From Saccharicrinis sp963663905 (GTDB lineage Bacteria; Bacteroidota; Bacteroidia; Bacteroidales; Marinilabiliaceae), in NCBI GenBank assembly GCA_963663905.2, contig CAXXQP010000001.1, positions 186,001 through 250,000 on the forward strand: 64,000 bases of DNA. Direction: 5' to 3'. The notes under the pieces were generated by a model. That model did not search any database. It saw only the letters and a program-made list of their open reading frames with translations, and had not been told where the DNA came from. The translations under genes were made by a program, and so were the position numbers. This document shows positions 34,425 to 43,215 of the stretch, piece by piece. Position 1 is the stretch's first letter. Every line of letters begins with the position of its first letter.

Positions 34425-35900
34425 TTATAATCCAAATACGATTCGAAAGTGATAACCATAAACTGCACATGTAACTGCTTCAATAAATAATCTTGGTTTT
34501 TTAACTAAAGTCCATGTCAACAGCTTCCAGTACTCCATTCTATCCTTATCAAGTATTCCTATAACATAAGTTGATTTTAGAAAGGCACCGATGAGTGAGA
34601 AGTTGAATTTCCTTTGTTTTTTATAATTATGCTTATAATTTAAAAATAGCTGCCTTACACGTTTGTAATAGGGTTTGGATGCATAAATGGAATAAATAAT
34701 TTTTTTATACCCTTGTATTAGTTCATTATAGTCCATCTTTGGTATAAAATTCATCGTTAGATCTGTATTATTTCCAGTATGTTCTTTAGTCAACCTGTTT
34801 TCGTTACGTAGGCGTTGATACAAAAGTGTGTTTTTAGGTGCATTTAACAAACCGACCATGGCTGAAACAATGCCACTATTTTGAATGAAGTCAATCTGTC
34901 GCTCAAAGACACTTGGGGTATCACTATCGAATCCAACAATAAAACCTCCGGAAACCTGTAAGCCTGCTTTTTGTATCACTTTTATAGACCTTAGTAGATC
35001 TCTATTTATATTTTGAATCTTATTACAATTATCAAGTGCTACTTCATCAGGCGTTTCTATACCAATGAAAGTGGACGTAAAACCTGTATCTACCAAAAGA
35101 GTCAGTAGTTCTTTATCGTCAGCCAAATTAATGGAGCTTTGAATATTAAAAACAAATGGATATTTATGACTACGCATCCATTGCTTAAGAATAGGTAAGT
35201 AAGTATCTTTTATTATCTTTTTATTGCCAATAAAATTATCATCAACTATTGAAATAGCCCCTCGCCAATTAAGATTGTATAGGGTTTCGAGTTCATCAAT
35301 CAATTGATTTGGACTTTTCATTCTAACTTTATGTCCTAGAAGCGATGTTATTTCGCAAAAATCACACGAAAACGGACAACCTCTAGAGATTTGCACATTC
35401 ATAAAGGCGTATTTTTTCATATCTAATAAATGATAATCTGGTACTGGTGTTATATCAAGGTTGGCATACATATCAGTTTGATATACATGATTAGCCATTC
35501 CAAGGGATAAATCGGCCAAAAAAATAGGTAAGGTAATCTCGGCCTCATTCAGAACGAAATAATCTATCTGCGGATATTTTTGGTATTCTTGGGTAAAAAG
35601 AGGGCCGCCAGCAACTATAGGTTTATTAAGGTTTTTACATTTTTCAATGATATAATTCACTGATTCTTTTTGGATGTACATTGCACTAATTAAAACATAA
35701 TCTGCCCAAAGGATATCTTCGTCTTTTAGTATAGTAACATTCATATCTATCAGCTTTTTATGCCATTTTTTAGGGAGTAATGCAGAAACAGTAATTAATC
35801 CTAGTGGAGGAACTGCAGCTTTTTTTGAAATAAACTTGAGGGCATGCTTAAAACTCCAGAAGGAATCTGGGTATTGAGGATATAGTAATAAAATATTCAT
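34425..35900 (-). CDS. B12-binding-domain radical SAM protein
   Basis: 491 residues. The N-terminal 150 residues have the cobalamin-binding-like fold (NILLLYPQYPDSFWSFKHAL, VPPLGLITVSALLP). The radical SAM domain has GCPFSCDFC with C175, C179 and C182 for the 4Fe-4S cluster, followed by a DUF4070-like C-terminus (YNELIQGYKKIIYSIYASKP). Related enzymes methylate unactivated carbon, for example in hopanoid C-3 methylation. Substrate unknown. Flanked by two copies of a 19-bp repeat (34330 and 36000). Confidence 0.88.
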   Translation of the reverse strand: MNILLLYPQYPDSFWSFKHALKFISKKAAVPPLGLITVSALLPKKWHKKLIDMNVTILKDEDILWADYVLISAMYIQKESVNYIIEKCKNLNKPIVAGGPLFTQEYQKYPQIDYFVLNEAEITLPIFLADLSLGMANHVYQTDMYANLDITPVPDYHLLDMKKYAFMNVQISRGCPFSCDFCEITSLLGHKVRMKSPNQLIDELETLYNLNWRGAISIVDDNFIGNKKIIKDTYLPILKQWMRSHKYPFVFNIQSSINLADDKELLTLLVDTGFTSTFIGIETPDEVALDNCNKIQNINRDLLRSIKVIQKAGLQVSGGFIVGFDSDTPSVFERQIDFIQNSGIVSAMVGLLNAPKNTLLYQRLRNENRLTKEHTGNNTDLTMNFIPKMDYNELIQGYKKIIYSIYASKPYYKRVRQLFLNYKHNYKKQRKFNFSLIGAFLKSTYVIGILDKDRMEYWKLLTWTLVKKPRLFIEAVTCAVYGYHFRIVFGL

Positions 35901-36010
35901 GATGTCTGTCAGTCAAATAACCACGTTGGGGTATAGTTTAAATTTAACAGGCAAGTTAATGACATAGCAGAGAAATGTTGTTACAGTTTTTTATTAAACA
36001 TTTACATCAT

Positions 36011-36571
36011 TCACACATCTTCAAGCGTACCTCTTCTTTTATTTTTCATCATTTTAAAGTGAGATGGTGTTAGGCCTGTTATATTTTTAAACTGATTGGA
36101 GAGATGAGCAACACTGCTATAGTGCATTTTGTATGCTATTTCTGAGATAGACAGCTCATCATAAATAAGAAGTTCTTTAACTTTCTCTATTTTGTGAATT
36201 AGGTAAAATTTTTCAATTGTAATACCTTTTACTTGTGAAAACAGATTGGCCATGTAGGTATAATTGTGGTGTAGTTTATCGCTTAAATAGTCGGATAGAT
36301 TAACTTTAATTTGCTCATCTGTATAGTGTACCAATTCAATGATAGCTGCCTTTATTTTTTCAACTAAAATACTTTTCTTATCATCCATCACTAAGAGGCC
36401 AGATTTTCTTAATGCTGTATCTAATTGTTTAATTTGTTCTAACGATAATTCACCAATAATATTCGCCTCTCCAATTTTTACATCAATAAATTGTAGTCCA
36501 AGCTTTTCAAGCTCCGATTTAACTACCATTTGGCAGCGGATACAAACCATATTTTTGATGTAAATTTTCAA
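36011..36571 (-). CDS. HMA-AraC fusion transcriptional regulator
   Basis: 186 residues. Residues 1-65 look like a heavy-metal-associated domain with MVCIRC (C10, C13), a potential metal-binding pair; residues 85-180 are an AraC-type double helix-turn-helix (LSISEIAYKMHYSSVAHLSNQF, then TGLTPSHFK). This fusion is common in Bacteroidetes. It may sense copper or another soft metal, or a redox signal. No efflux genes adjoin, so its targets may be the radical SAM, cupin and kinase genes or lie elsewhere. Confidence 0.88.
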   Translation of the reverse strand: MKIYIKNMVCIRCQMVVKSELEKLGLQFIDVKIGEANIIGELSLEQIKQLDTALRKSGLLVMDDKKSILVEKIKAAIIELVHYTDEQIKVNLSDYLSDKLHHNYTYMANLFSQVKGITIEKFYLIHKIEKVKELLIYDELSISEIAYKMHYSSVAHLSNQFKNITGLTPSHFKMMKNKRRGTLEDV

Positions 36572-36662
36572 AGTGTAATAGCTTTAGTCCTTATTTTAAA
36601 TCAATTACTTAAAGATATGACATAAACTACATAATTTGAAGAAATACCTTAGCTATTTTATA

Positions 36663-37130
36663 CTATAAATTATCAAGTCGGCGATGAAATATTTTCTTTG
36701 TAGACTTAAAATCAAGATTTTTGATATAAAGCCCTTCTTTTCTAATATGCGAACGTTCTATGTAAGCTAGAATTTCATATTCAGATACTTTATTCCAAGG
36801 TTTCATGCATTCTTTCTGCCAATCGTCTTTATCAAAGTTAGCAACAATAAACCATGATGTGTTATCTTCTAAGAGAGAATAGATTCCAATAAACTGTTTT
36901 CCTTCGAGATGTAGTTTTATTTCATTGAAGGTGAGTCGTTATCTTACTTTATCATTAAAGTTGGCTAAAGTTCCTCCACCAATTTTGTGTTGTTTGTATA
37001 CGTATGGATCATAGCTGTATGCAGGCATATAACCTTTCTTGCTTCCCTTCTCCCAGCGGATAGCAAAAACATCTTTACGACACCTAAAGAGTTGTTGAAT
37101 AAGTTCTATATGATGATCTATATTGCTCAT
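36663..37130 (-). pseudogene. Truncated, nonsense-split TOTE-type primase gene
   Basis: The first 63 codons (HHIELIQQLFRCRKDVFAIR, WEKGSKKGYMPAY) match the start of the archaeo-eukaryotic primase of TOTE conflict systems. An in-frame TAA at 36939-36941 follows DKVR. The same frame then continues RLTFNEIKLHLEGKQFIGIY and SWFIVANFDKDDWQ, the next conserved blocks, and after a probable internal deletion ends KKIFHRRLDNL at 36663. The helicase and nuclease parts of a full TOTE protein are missing, so this is a relic. Confidence 0.7.
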
Positions 37131-37219
37131 TAAGTTTTAGATAGCTAATCAATACAAATAAAATAATATCTATCGAAAATGGAGTCTTAAAATAATGAGT
37201 TTAGTCAGCTGTAGGGGGA

Positions 37220-37588
37220 TTAAAACTTACGAGGATTTCTCATGATATAATCAGAAGCAGCTTTTTCTATATCTTTTCGGTAATACCCTTTGGTTTCAGT
37301 TAACCATTCGTCTAACTCTTCGGTTTTAAAATATAAACGTTTACCTCTTTTATAATGAGGTATTTCACCATGGCATACCTTCCCATAAATTGTAGATTTG
37401 GATAATCCTATTAATTCTGATGCCTCACTAACATTTAAGATACTTTTTCCGGTTTCATTATCATTTAAATTATGTGGAGATTGGTTTTGTTTATAGTTTC
37501 TTATTATCGCTTCTGCGAACTCAATTAAGTCTTGTTTTGTAACTGTAATGTTTATCTGCTCAGGTAATTCTTCTATAAAGTTTTTCAT
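37220..37588 (-). CDS. Helix-turn-helix protein (excisionase-like)
   Basis: 122 residues. The C-terminal winged helix is ILNVSEASELIGLSKSTIYG, then KRGKRLYFKTEELDEWL, the typical MerR/Xis-type DNA binder of Bacteroidetes elements; the N-terminal 45 residues are helical. The IS701 copy inserted 30 bp upstream of the start, so its promoter may be disrupted. It is a plausible excisionase for integrase 2. Confidence 0.8.
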   Translation of the reverse strand: MKNFIEELPEQINITVTKQDLIEFAEAIIRNYKQNQSPHNLNDNETGKSILNVSEASELIGLSKSTIYGKVCHGEIPHYKRGKRLYFKTEELDEWLTETKGYYRKDIEKAASDYIMRNPRKF

Positions 37589-37622
37589 GATATAAGGATT
37601 TTACTATTTATATAACTGTTAA

Positions 37623-39173
37623 TTCTACTTTACGAAGCTGAAAAATAGTGATACTCGTCAGTAAATCAAATATATAGTATTATATTTAAGGGGCAAAAAA
37701 AATAAGAAACAACACCCGATTGAATCAAGTCAATGGCAAAATTTCAATCGGTTAAAAAAATATGCGATTTTGTAAATTACAACATATCAAACAGATGTAT
37801 TGAAGAGTTTGTTAGCATTTACAAAAACAATTTTCTCTGCTATAGATATGACAATACACCTGTTGCAATAAATTATTTGAAAGGGCTTTTGAGTTGTCCC
37901 AAAGGCGAGGCCAATATGGAAAGAATGGAAGAACAAGTTGCCAATAGTGAATATCGCGCTTATCAGCATTTTATAAGTAATTCAAAATGGGATTATGAAG
38001 GCCTTCAAATGCAAGTAGCAAAGAATACGTCCAAGCTTTTGAATCAAGAAAAAGAAAAAAATCACCTACCTGTTGGGTATATAATGGACGAGTCTGCACA
38101 CCTGAAGAAAGGAAAAAAATCGGTAGGCGTTGGCCGTCAGTATGCCGGGGTTATTGGTAAAGTAGATAATTCTCAGGTCGGCGTATACGCATCGCTTGTA
38201 AATTGTACCTCTGCCACCATCATAAACGAAAGAATTTTCTTGCCGAAGTCATGGATTAAAGATGTAAAACGATGTGAAGAAGCGAAAATACCAGTCGAGT
38301 TCAGAACCTATAAAACCAAACCGGAATTGGCTTTAGACATGATAAAACAGGATATTGCACGTGGTGTTAGTTTTGATTGGATTGGTGGAGATGGATTATA
38401 TGGACACAATACCAAACTGTGTGATGGGCTGGATGAGTTAGGTCTCTTTTTTGTAATGGACGTACACAAGGACGAAACGATTTTTCTGCAAGAGCCGGAA
38501 ATTAATATACCGGATGCAAAAGCCGGTGCGGGGAGAAAGCCCAAGAAACTTAAAGCCAATATTGAATCTTTCAGACTTGATAAGTTTCAGCAAGCAATCT
38601 CCGAGGGCGAATGGAAATTGGAAGACATAAGGGATACGGTAAAAGGGAAACTGCGCCTTCTGGTATATAAAAGAGAGATTTGGACATGGGACGGAGAAAG
38701 TTCAAAAGCGAAAAAAAGAGTTCTGATAATCACTAAAACAACCGATTCGAAACCAAAAGTAAAATACAGTATCAGCAATGGTAGCATTGAAGCATACAGC
38801 CATTGTGAATTTGCATACTTTGTGAGTCAGCGTTATTGGGTAGAAAGGTCATTTGATAATGCTAAAAATGAATTGGGCATGTCTGATTACCAGATAAGAA
38901 AATGGCAGTCATGGCACACACATCACGCAATTATGATGCTTGCTTCTTTGATGATAACCACCAAAATGATTGAAAGTAACGAGTATATACCATTGCTTAG
39001 TTTTAAGGATGCAAGAATTTTAGTAGTTACGCAAATCTGCAGAACACAAATTGAAATGGAACAAAAAATCAAACAGATGCAGAAAAGACACGATAAACGA
39101 AAAGCTGATATAGAATGGAATTATCATAGGCAAAAATTGGAACAAACTAAGAAGTTAGGGTCGTAAAGTAGAA
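37623..39173 (+). mobile_element. IS701-family insertion sequence, complete
   Basis: Terminal inverted repeats TTCTACTTTACGA (37623-37635) and TCGTAAAGTAGAA (39161-39173) are perfect over 13 bp. A TTAA duplication (37619-37622 and 39174-39177) fits the YTAR target of the family. 1551 bp with one intact transposase. Confidence 0.88.
37733..39166 (+). CDS. IS701-family transposase
   Basis: 477 residues with the IS701 DDE layout: GYIMDESAHLKKGKKS (first Asp), WIGGDGLYGHN (second Asp) and RYWVERSFDNAKNELGM (Glu). The stop lies inside the right terminal repeat. It is full length with no damage, so it is likely active. Confidence 0.93.
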   Translation: MAKFQSVKKICDFVNYNISNRCIEEFVSIYKNNFLCYRYDNTPVAINYLKGLLSCPKGEANMERMEEQVANSEYRAYQHFISNSKWDYEGLQMQVAKNTSKLLNQEKEKNHLPVGYIMDESAHLKKGKKSVGVGRQYAGVIGKVDNSQVGVYASLVNCTSATIINERIFLPKSWIKDVKRCEEAKIPVEFRTYKTKPELALDMIKQDIARGVSFDWIGGDGLYGHNTKLCDGLDELGLFFVMDVHKDETIFLQEPEINIPDAKAGAGRKPKKLKANIESFRLDKFQQAISEGEWKLEDIRDTVKGKLRLLVYKREIWTWDGESSKAKKRVLIITKTTDSKPKVKYSISNGSIEAYSHCEFAYFVSQRYWVERSFDNAKNELGMSDYQIRKWQSWHTHHAIMMLASLMITTKMIESNEYIPLLSFKDARILVVTQICRTQIEMEQKIKQMQKRHDKRKADIEWNYHRQKLEQTKKLGS

Positions 39174-39231
39174 TTAACTAAAGATATTAATCAACGATTA
39201 GAATTGAGGGTTGTTATTCTTTAAAAGGGAT

Positions 39232-39837
39232 ATGGGAGCACATAAAAATTATCATCTAATTATTTGGAGTATAATCTTGTTACAAGATTTATTTTCTCCT
39301 TCAGAGAAACAACAGAGTGTTTATGATTATCTGGCGAAGATAAAATATGATTTTGAAGAAGATGATTGGAATATGTTACCAACTAATCAAATGATAGCTG
39401 AGGAATTATCAATGCCTAAGGTAAAAGTTAATCAAATTCTATTGTCGATTTATGAGGGAATTCTGGATTTTTTAAGAGAGAGACCATTTCATGTGCAGAA
39501 ATGTGTGCATGTAATTGCTATTTATATTCCTACTGAAGAAACTGCAGGTTCTCCTAATAAGAGCTACGTGGCAGAGATTGATCGTAAAACGACTGATGTA
39601 AGATTGGTTTTGCCTGTAACACCAAGAGTTGGAGAATTAATTGATCTTGATTTTATTGAGGAAAGTATTGGTTTTAAACGTGGCTATGTTCATGAAGTAA
39701 CGCATAATATTAGAGGTGGTATTCAGGAAATTGTGATAATTGTTCATCCATACAAAAATGAATATGAGAGATGGAAGAAACTTGAAAAAGAATACGAACT
39801 TGATGAGTTAAGAAGAAGAATGTGGAGAAATACTTAA
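39232..39837 (+). CDS. Unidentified protein with a helix-turn-helix-like segment
   Basis: 201 residues from ATG 39232 (MGAHKNYHLI). Residues about 45-75 (LPTNQMIAEELSMPKVKVNQ) look like a winged helix. The C-terminal half is beta-rich (EIDRKTTDVRLVLPVTPRVG, HNIRGGIQEIVIIVHPY) and ends in a charged helix. I do not recognise the family. It lies immediately right of IS701, 58 bp away, and upstream of the HipBA module. It could be an element-specific regulator. Confidence 0.6.
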   Translation: MGAHKNYHLIIWSIILLQDLFSPSEKQQSVYDYLAKIKYDFEEDDWNMLPTNQMIAEELSMPKVKVNQILLSIYEGILDFLRERPFHVQKCVHVIAIYIPTEETAGSPNKSYVAEIDRKTTDVRLVLPVTPRVGELIDLDFIEESIGFKRGYVHEVTHNIRGGIQEIVIIVHPYKNEYERWKKLEKEYELDELRRRMWRNT

Positions 39838-39909
39838 ACTTCTTGAATGTTTAATTTCCTCTTTATGGTAGAATTGAATCACTAGGCTGATTCTATAAAA
39901 ATAACTTTT

Positions 39910-39985
39910 AGTTGCAGTGCTCAGCACCCCAACTGAGTTATATTAGATTTCTTTCAACTGGAGTGCTGAGCACCTCGGTTGAAAG
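39910..39985. repeat. Two related palindromes with a shared core
   Basis: Palindrome 1 (39910-39934) has arms AGTTG and CAACT around GTGCTCAGCAC. Palindrome 2 (39951-39985) has arms CTTTCAAC and GTTGAAAG around GTGCTGAGCAC. The cores differ only at the centre. They lie in the gene-free gap 39838-40146 and have no T run. They could be a dimeric repressor site, a structured RNA or a REP-like element. Confidence 0.6.
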
Positions 39986-40090
39986 AACTGATGAAGTTCA
40001 AGTAATTCTAAAAAGGAAATTTTTAGTTTAGGACCACAGGACTCCAACTGATATAATGTACCTAATAAATGTCATCTTGTATTATGGGGT

Positions 40091-40148
40091 TAATATATTG
40101 GCTATATACTGAAAATATGATTATATTTGACTAATATATTAACTATAT
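40091..40148 (+). promoter_or_regulatory. Direct-repeat operator of hipBA
   Basis: TAATATATTGGCTATAT (40091-40107) and TAATATATTAACTATAT (40132-40148) differ at two bases and are 41 bp apart. The second overlaps the hipB start codon. Spacing and position fit autorepression by HipB. Confidence 0.6.
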
Positions 40149-40422
40149 GTACTCAATTAATCCGACACCTCATGAAATTGGTAAGGAACTGGCCAAACGC
40201 CACAAAGCCTTGCGTAAACAATCAAAGTTATCTCAATCAGATATGGCAGAAAGATCTGGTGTATCTTTAGGTAGCTTAAAACGTTTTGAAACTACCGGAC
40301 AAATATCTTTGGAATCATTGCTTAAGTTAGCTCACCTACTTGATAGACTCGAAGATTTTAAACTAGTTTTCCAACCCAAAGAAGACTTAGGCAATATTGA
40401 GGATCTTTTTTCGACTAAATAG
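40147..40422 (+). CDS. hipB: HipB-like antitoxin/repressor
   Basis: 91 residues with an Xre-type helix-turn-helix: HKALRKQSKLSQSDMAERSG, then VSLGSLKRFETTGQ. The C-terminal tail (QPKEDLGNIEDLF) would contact the toxin. It ends 17 bp before hipA, the standard order. Expected to bind the twin direct repeats at its own promoter and restrain HipA. Confidence 0.88.
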   Translation: MYSINPTPHEIGKELAKRHKALRKQSKLSQSDMAERSGVSLGSLKRFETTGQISLESLLKLAHLLDRLEDFKLVFQPKEDLGNIEDLFSTK

Positions 40423-40439
40423 TAGGTAAAAAAACTGTT

Positions 40440-41675
40440 ATGGAAAATATCAAAAATATTTTAGTGTCTTTGGATCTTGAAGGTCAAAGTTATGAAGTAG
40501 GGGAAATGGTAAGGGATAACCGAACAATCTACTTTCGCTATAATGCTGATTTCTTGAAATGTGGTCTCAATATCTCACCAATTAAACTGCCTTATAATAA
40601 TGAAATCAATTCCGCGGGTTCAGAACCTTTTGATGGGCTATATGGTGTTTTTAACGATTCGTTACCTGATGGTTGGGGAAGGTTGTTGTTAGATCGTTCC
40701 CTTGCGTCTAAGGGAGTAAATATGCAAAATATAACTCCATTGGATCGATTAGCTTACGTTGGTGATAAGGGGATGGGAGCTTTGTGTTATAAACCAAAGT
40801 ATGATGAAGATGTTGCAATTTCGTCTGAAATTGAACTGGATATGATAGCCCGGGAAATGGATCATGTTTTGAAAGGAAGCGATTCTGATATAATTGAAGA
40901 GCTATTTACTTTAGGTGGTTCTTCCGGTGGAGCACGTCCTAAAATATTTGTTGGGTATAATAATGTCACCAAAGAATTAATGCATGTTCAACAAAAGCTA
41001 GCAGATGGTTTTGAAGATTGGCTGATTAAATTTCCATCATCTTCTGACCCTAAAGAGATTGCTAATATTGAATATGCTTACCATAAGATGGCTTTAAAAG
41101 CCGGATTAGAGATGAGCGATTGTAAACTATTCATAGGTAGGTCGGGACAAACATACTTTGGTACAAAACGCTTTGACAGAATAAAAGAGAAAAGAATTCA
41201 CATGCATACTGCAAGTGGATTGATGCACGATAATTTTAGAATGAGCACCATGGATTATGGTCATTTAATGGATTGTGCCTTTCAAATTGAAAAACATGTG
41301 AAAGCATACGAAAAAGTATTACGTCTAGCAGCTTTTAATGTGTTTGCTCATAACAGGGATGATCATAGTAAGAACTTCTCTTTTTTAATGGATGTCAAAG
41401 GTAATTGGAGTTTCGCTCCCGTATATGATCTAACTTTTTCAAATTCAGCATATGGTTTTCACAGCACAATGGTTGCAGGAGAGAGTAAAAATCCGGGAAG
41501 GATACATTTGTTGGAGTTAGGCTTACATTTTGGAATAAAGAAACCGGAGCTGATATTGGAAGAAGTGCAAGATGCAGTTTCACATTGGGACTCAATAGCT
41601 AAAGAATGTGGTGTGTCACAAAATGCTATTATAACGATTCAAAAGGCAATTAATGGAGTGAATAAAATTAATTAA
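40440..41675 (+). CDS. hipA: HipA-family serine/threonine kinase toxin
   Basis: 411 residues, full length. The N-terminal subdomain includes FNDSLPDGWGRLLLD. The Gly-rich loop GGSSGGARPK (159-168) holds the candidate autophosphorylated serine, K197 in WLIKFPS binds ATP, and the catalytic NRDDHSKN (305-312) and YDLTFS (D330) are intact, so kinase activity is expected. HipA toxins phosphorylate targets such as glutamyl-tRNA synthetase, causing dormancy. Together with hipB it forms an intact type II module next to integrase 2. Confidence 0.92.
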   Translation: MENIKNILVSLDLEGQSYEVGEMVRDNRTIYFRYNADFLKCGLNISPIKLPYNNEINSAGSEPFDGLYGVFNDSLPDGWGRLLLDRSLASKGVNMQNITPLDRLAYVGDKGMGALCYKPKYDEDVAISSEIELDMIAREMDHVLKGSDSDIIEELFTLGGSSGGARPKIFVGYNNVTKELMHVQQKLADGFEDWLIKFPSSSDPKEIANIEYAYHKMALKAGLEMSDCKLFIGRSGQTYFGTKRFDRIKEKRIHMHTASGLMHDNFRMSTMDYGHLMDCAFQIEKHVKAYEKVLRLAAFNVFAHNRDDHSKNFSFLMDVKGNWSFAPVYDLTFSNSAYGFHSTMVAGESKNPGRIHLLELGLHFGIKKPELILEEVQDAVSHWDSIAKECGVSQNAIITIQKAINGVNKIN

Positions 41676-41705
41676 TGTTCTTTATTAGTATGAAATTTAA
41701 ATATA

Positions 41706-41755
41706 AGTCTTGAGTAAATATCGCATATCGCGATATTTACTCAAGACTATTTGTT
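41706..41755. terminator. Bidirectional terminator between hipA and integrase 2
   Basis: Perfect 19-bp arms (41706-41724 and 41730-41748, starting AGTCTTGAGTAAATATCGC) around a 5-nt loop, followed by ATTTGTTTTT. It lies between converging genes. Confidence 0.85.
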
Positions 41756-41756
41756 T

Positions 41757-42971
41757 TTAATACAAATTCGCAATCTTCTCCATATTCTTACTAATCAAAG
41801 CCTCTGTAGTTCTGGCATAACGCTGAGTCATCTTTGTGCTGGAATGACCTAAAGTTTTTGATACTACCTCAAGCGGCATATTATTTTCTAGAGCTACAGT
41901 TGTTGCAAAAGTATGTCTGGCCGTATGTGTTGATATAGGTTTGTCAATTTCACAAATAGTCCCAATTTCTTTCAAATAAGCATTCATTTTTTGATTACTC
42001 AATACGGGAAGGACTGCATCCTTTTCAATGAGTTCTGGTTCGGTTTTATATTTAGCCATTAATTTTTTAGCAGCTCCAATTACAAAGATGGTACTCATTT
42101 GATCTGTTTTAGTACGTTTTTTATGTATCCAGGTAATACCGTTACTATCTGTTGTGATGTGTTGTCTTTTTAATGATTTTACATCAGAGAAGGCTAATCC
42201 GGTAAAGCAGCAGAAAACAAAAACATCACGTACCTGTCTTAATCGCTCCATACTAATATTCTTTTTTATTAAGGTATCCAGTTCTTCTTTAGTTAGATAA
42301 ATAGCATCAACAGGTTTTAATTTAAATTTGATGGTCGCAAATGGATCTTTCTTCATCCAGCCGTTAGCCAGGGCAATTCTAACGATCTTCTTAAAGTTCT
42401 TCAAATACTTTATGGCAGTATTATGAGCGCATTTACGTTCGGTTTTTAGATATAGCTCATAATTACGCACAAATTGATGGTTCAGATCTTCCAAGGCCAT
42501 ATCTTCACGTTTATATTGCCAACGTATAAAGTCTTTGGTGTGCATATAGCAGGTTTCGTATCGTTGAACAGTATCAGGGGCGAAGTCAATACCGATTAGT
42601 TTTCTTGCATTATCATTGTGTTCCTGGAAAACTTTCAGGATAGTACGTCTGGTTTCTTTTTTGCCAACCATCTTTTCTTTGAGAATTCTTGGATTAATAG
42701 GTTGGTTATCCATAGTCATAAAATTAAAATATGATTGGATTTTTGTTCTGTGAAGTTCAATGAGCTGATTGATTTTCTCAGCCTGATCAGAATTACCTTT
42801 TACGAATTGTTTGGATTCATTCCACTGTTTAGGCAGAATACTTTGCTTTAAGCCATACTCGTCTCTTTCCTTGTTAATAATGATTCGAACGAAGATTGGA
42901 GCTTCTCCGTTTTTAAGCAATTTTGTCTTCTTGATAAAGAAGTTGATTTTGATGGTCTCAAGTCCACTCAT
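41757..42971 (-). CDS. Tyrosine recombinase (integrase 2)
   Basis: 404 residues with arm-binding, SAM-like core-binding and catalytic domains; homologous to integrase 1 but clearly diverged. THTARH (H349, R352), LGH (H376) and QRYART (Y385) give the active site, and FTGLAFSDV again lacks the XerC-type first arginine. It lies 245 bp left of the tRNA-Ser-like repeat at 43216 and is the probable integrase of the 6.6-43.2 kb element. Confidence 0.93.
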   Translation of the reverse strand: MSGLETIKINFFIKKTKLLKNGEAPIFVRIIINKERDEYGLKQSILPKQWNESKQFVKGNSDQAEKINQLIELHRTKIQSYFNFMTMDNQPINPRILKEKMVGKKETRRTILKVFQEHNDNARKLIGIDFAPDTVQRYETCYMHTKDFIRWQYKREDMALEDLNHQFVRNYELYLKTERKCAHNTAIKYLKNFKKIVRIALANGWMKKDPFATIKFKLKPVDAIYLTKEELDTLIKKNISMERLRQVRDVFVFCCFTGLAFSDVKSLKRQHITTDSNGITWIHKKRTKTDQMSTIFVIGAAKKLMAKYKTEPELIEKDAVLPVLSNQKMNAYLKEIGTICEIDKPISTHTARHTFATTVALENNMPLEVVSKTLGHSSTKMTQRYARTTEALISKNMEKIANLY

Positions 42972-43067
42972 AATAATAAATTTTTGATGTTAAAATTATT
43001 TTTATGAGTTCATTTTGATGTAATCTAAAACCGAGCAATACAGCGTAATACAGAGTTTTTTTAACCG

Positions 43068-43110
43068 TTTCTGGTGGACTAAAATGAGGACTTTTTTAGT
43101 CCACCAGAAA
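43068..43110. repeat. Perfect 17-bp inverted repeat with a 9-nt loop, upstream of integrase 2
   Basis: Arms TTTCTGGTGGACTAAAA (43068-43084) and its exact reverse complement (43094-43110). Arm and loop lengths are the same as at 6443-6485, and the distance to the integrase start (97 bp versus 89 bp) is similar, yet the sequences are unrelated. Confidence 0.8.
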
Positions 43111-43162
43111 TCCACCGAAAAACTGCGTTTTTTTGCTTCTTTTTGCAAAATATTGCGCATTA

Positions 43163-43200
43163 AAAAACCCTGTAAGTGTTGACTTACAGGGTTTTACTTT
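43163..43200. terminator. Hairpin terminator beside the right att-like repeat
   Basis: AAAACCCTGTAAGT and ACTTACAGGGTTTT form a long stem around a short loop, with A-rich and T-rich flanks on both sides. It occupies the same position relative to the att-like repeat as the hairpin at 6551. Confidence 0.7.
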
Positions 43201-43215
43201 AAATTGCTTTCGCTT

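Noticed and set aside
39910..39985. CRISPR array
   Set aside because: Only two palindromic units with short, unequal spacing and no cas genes; the other repeat clusters at 17792, 18465 and 20446 also lack regular repeat-spacer units.
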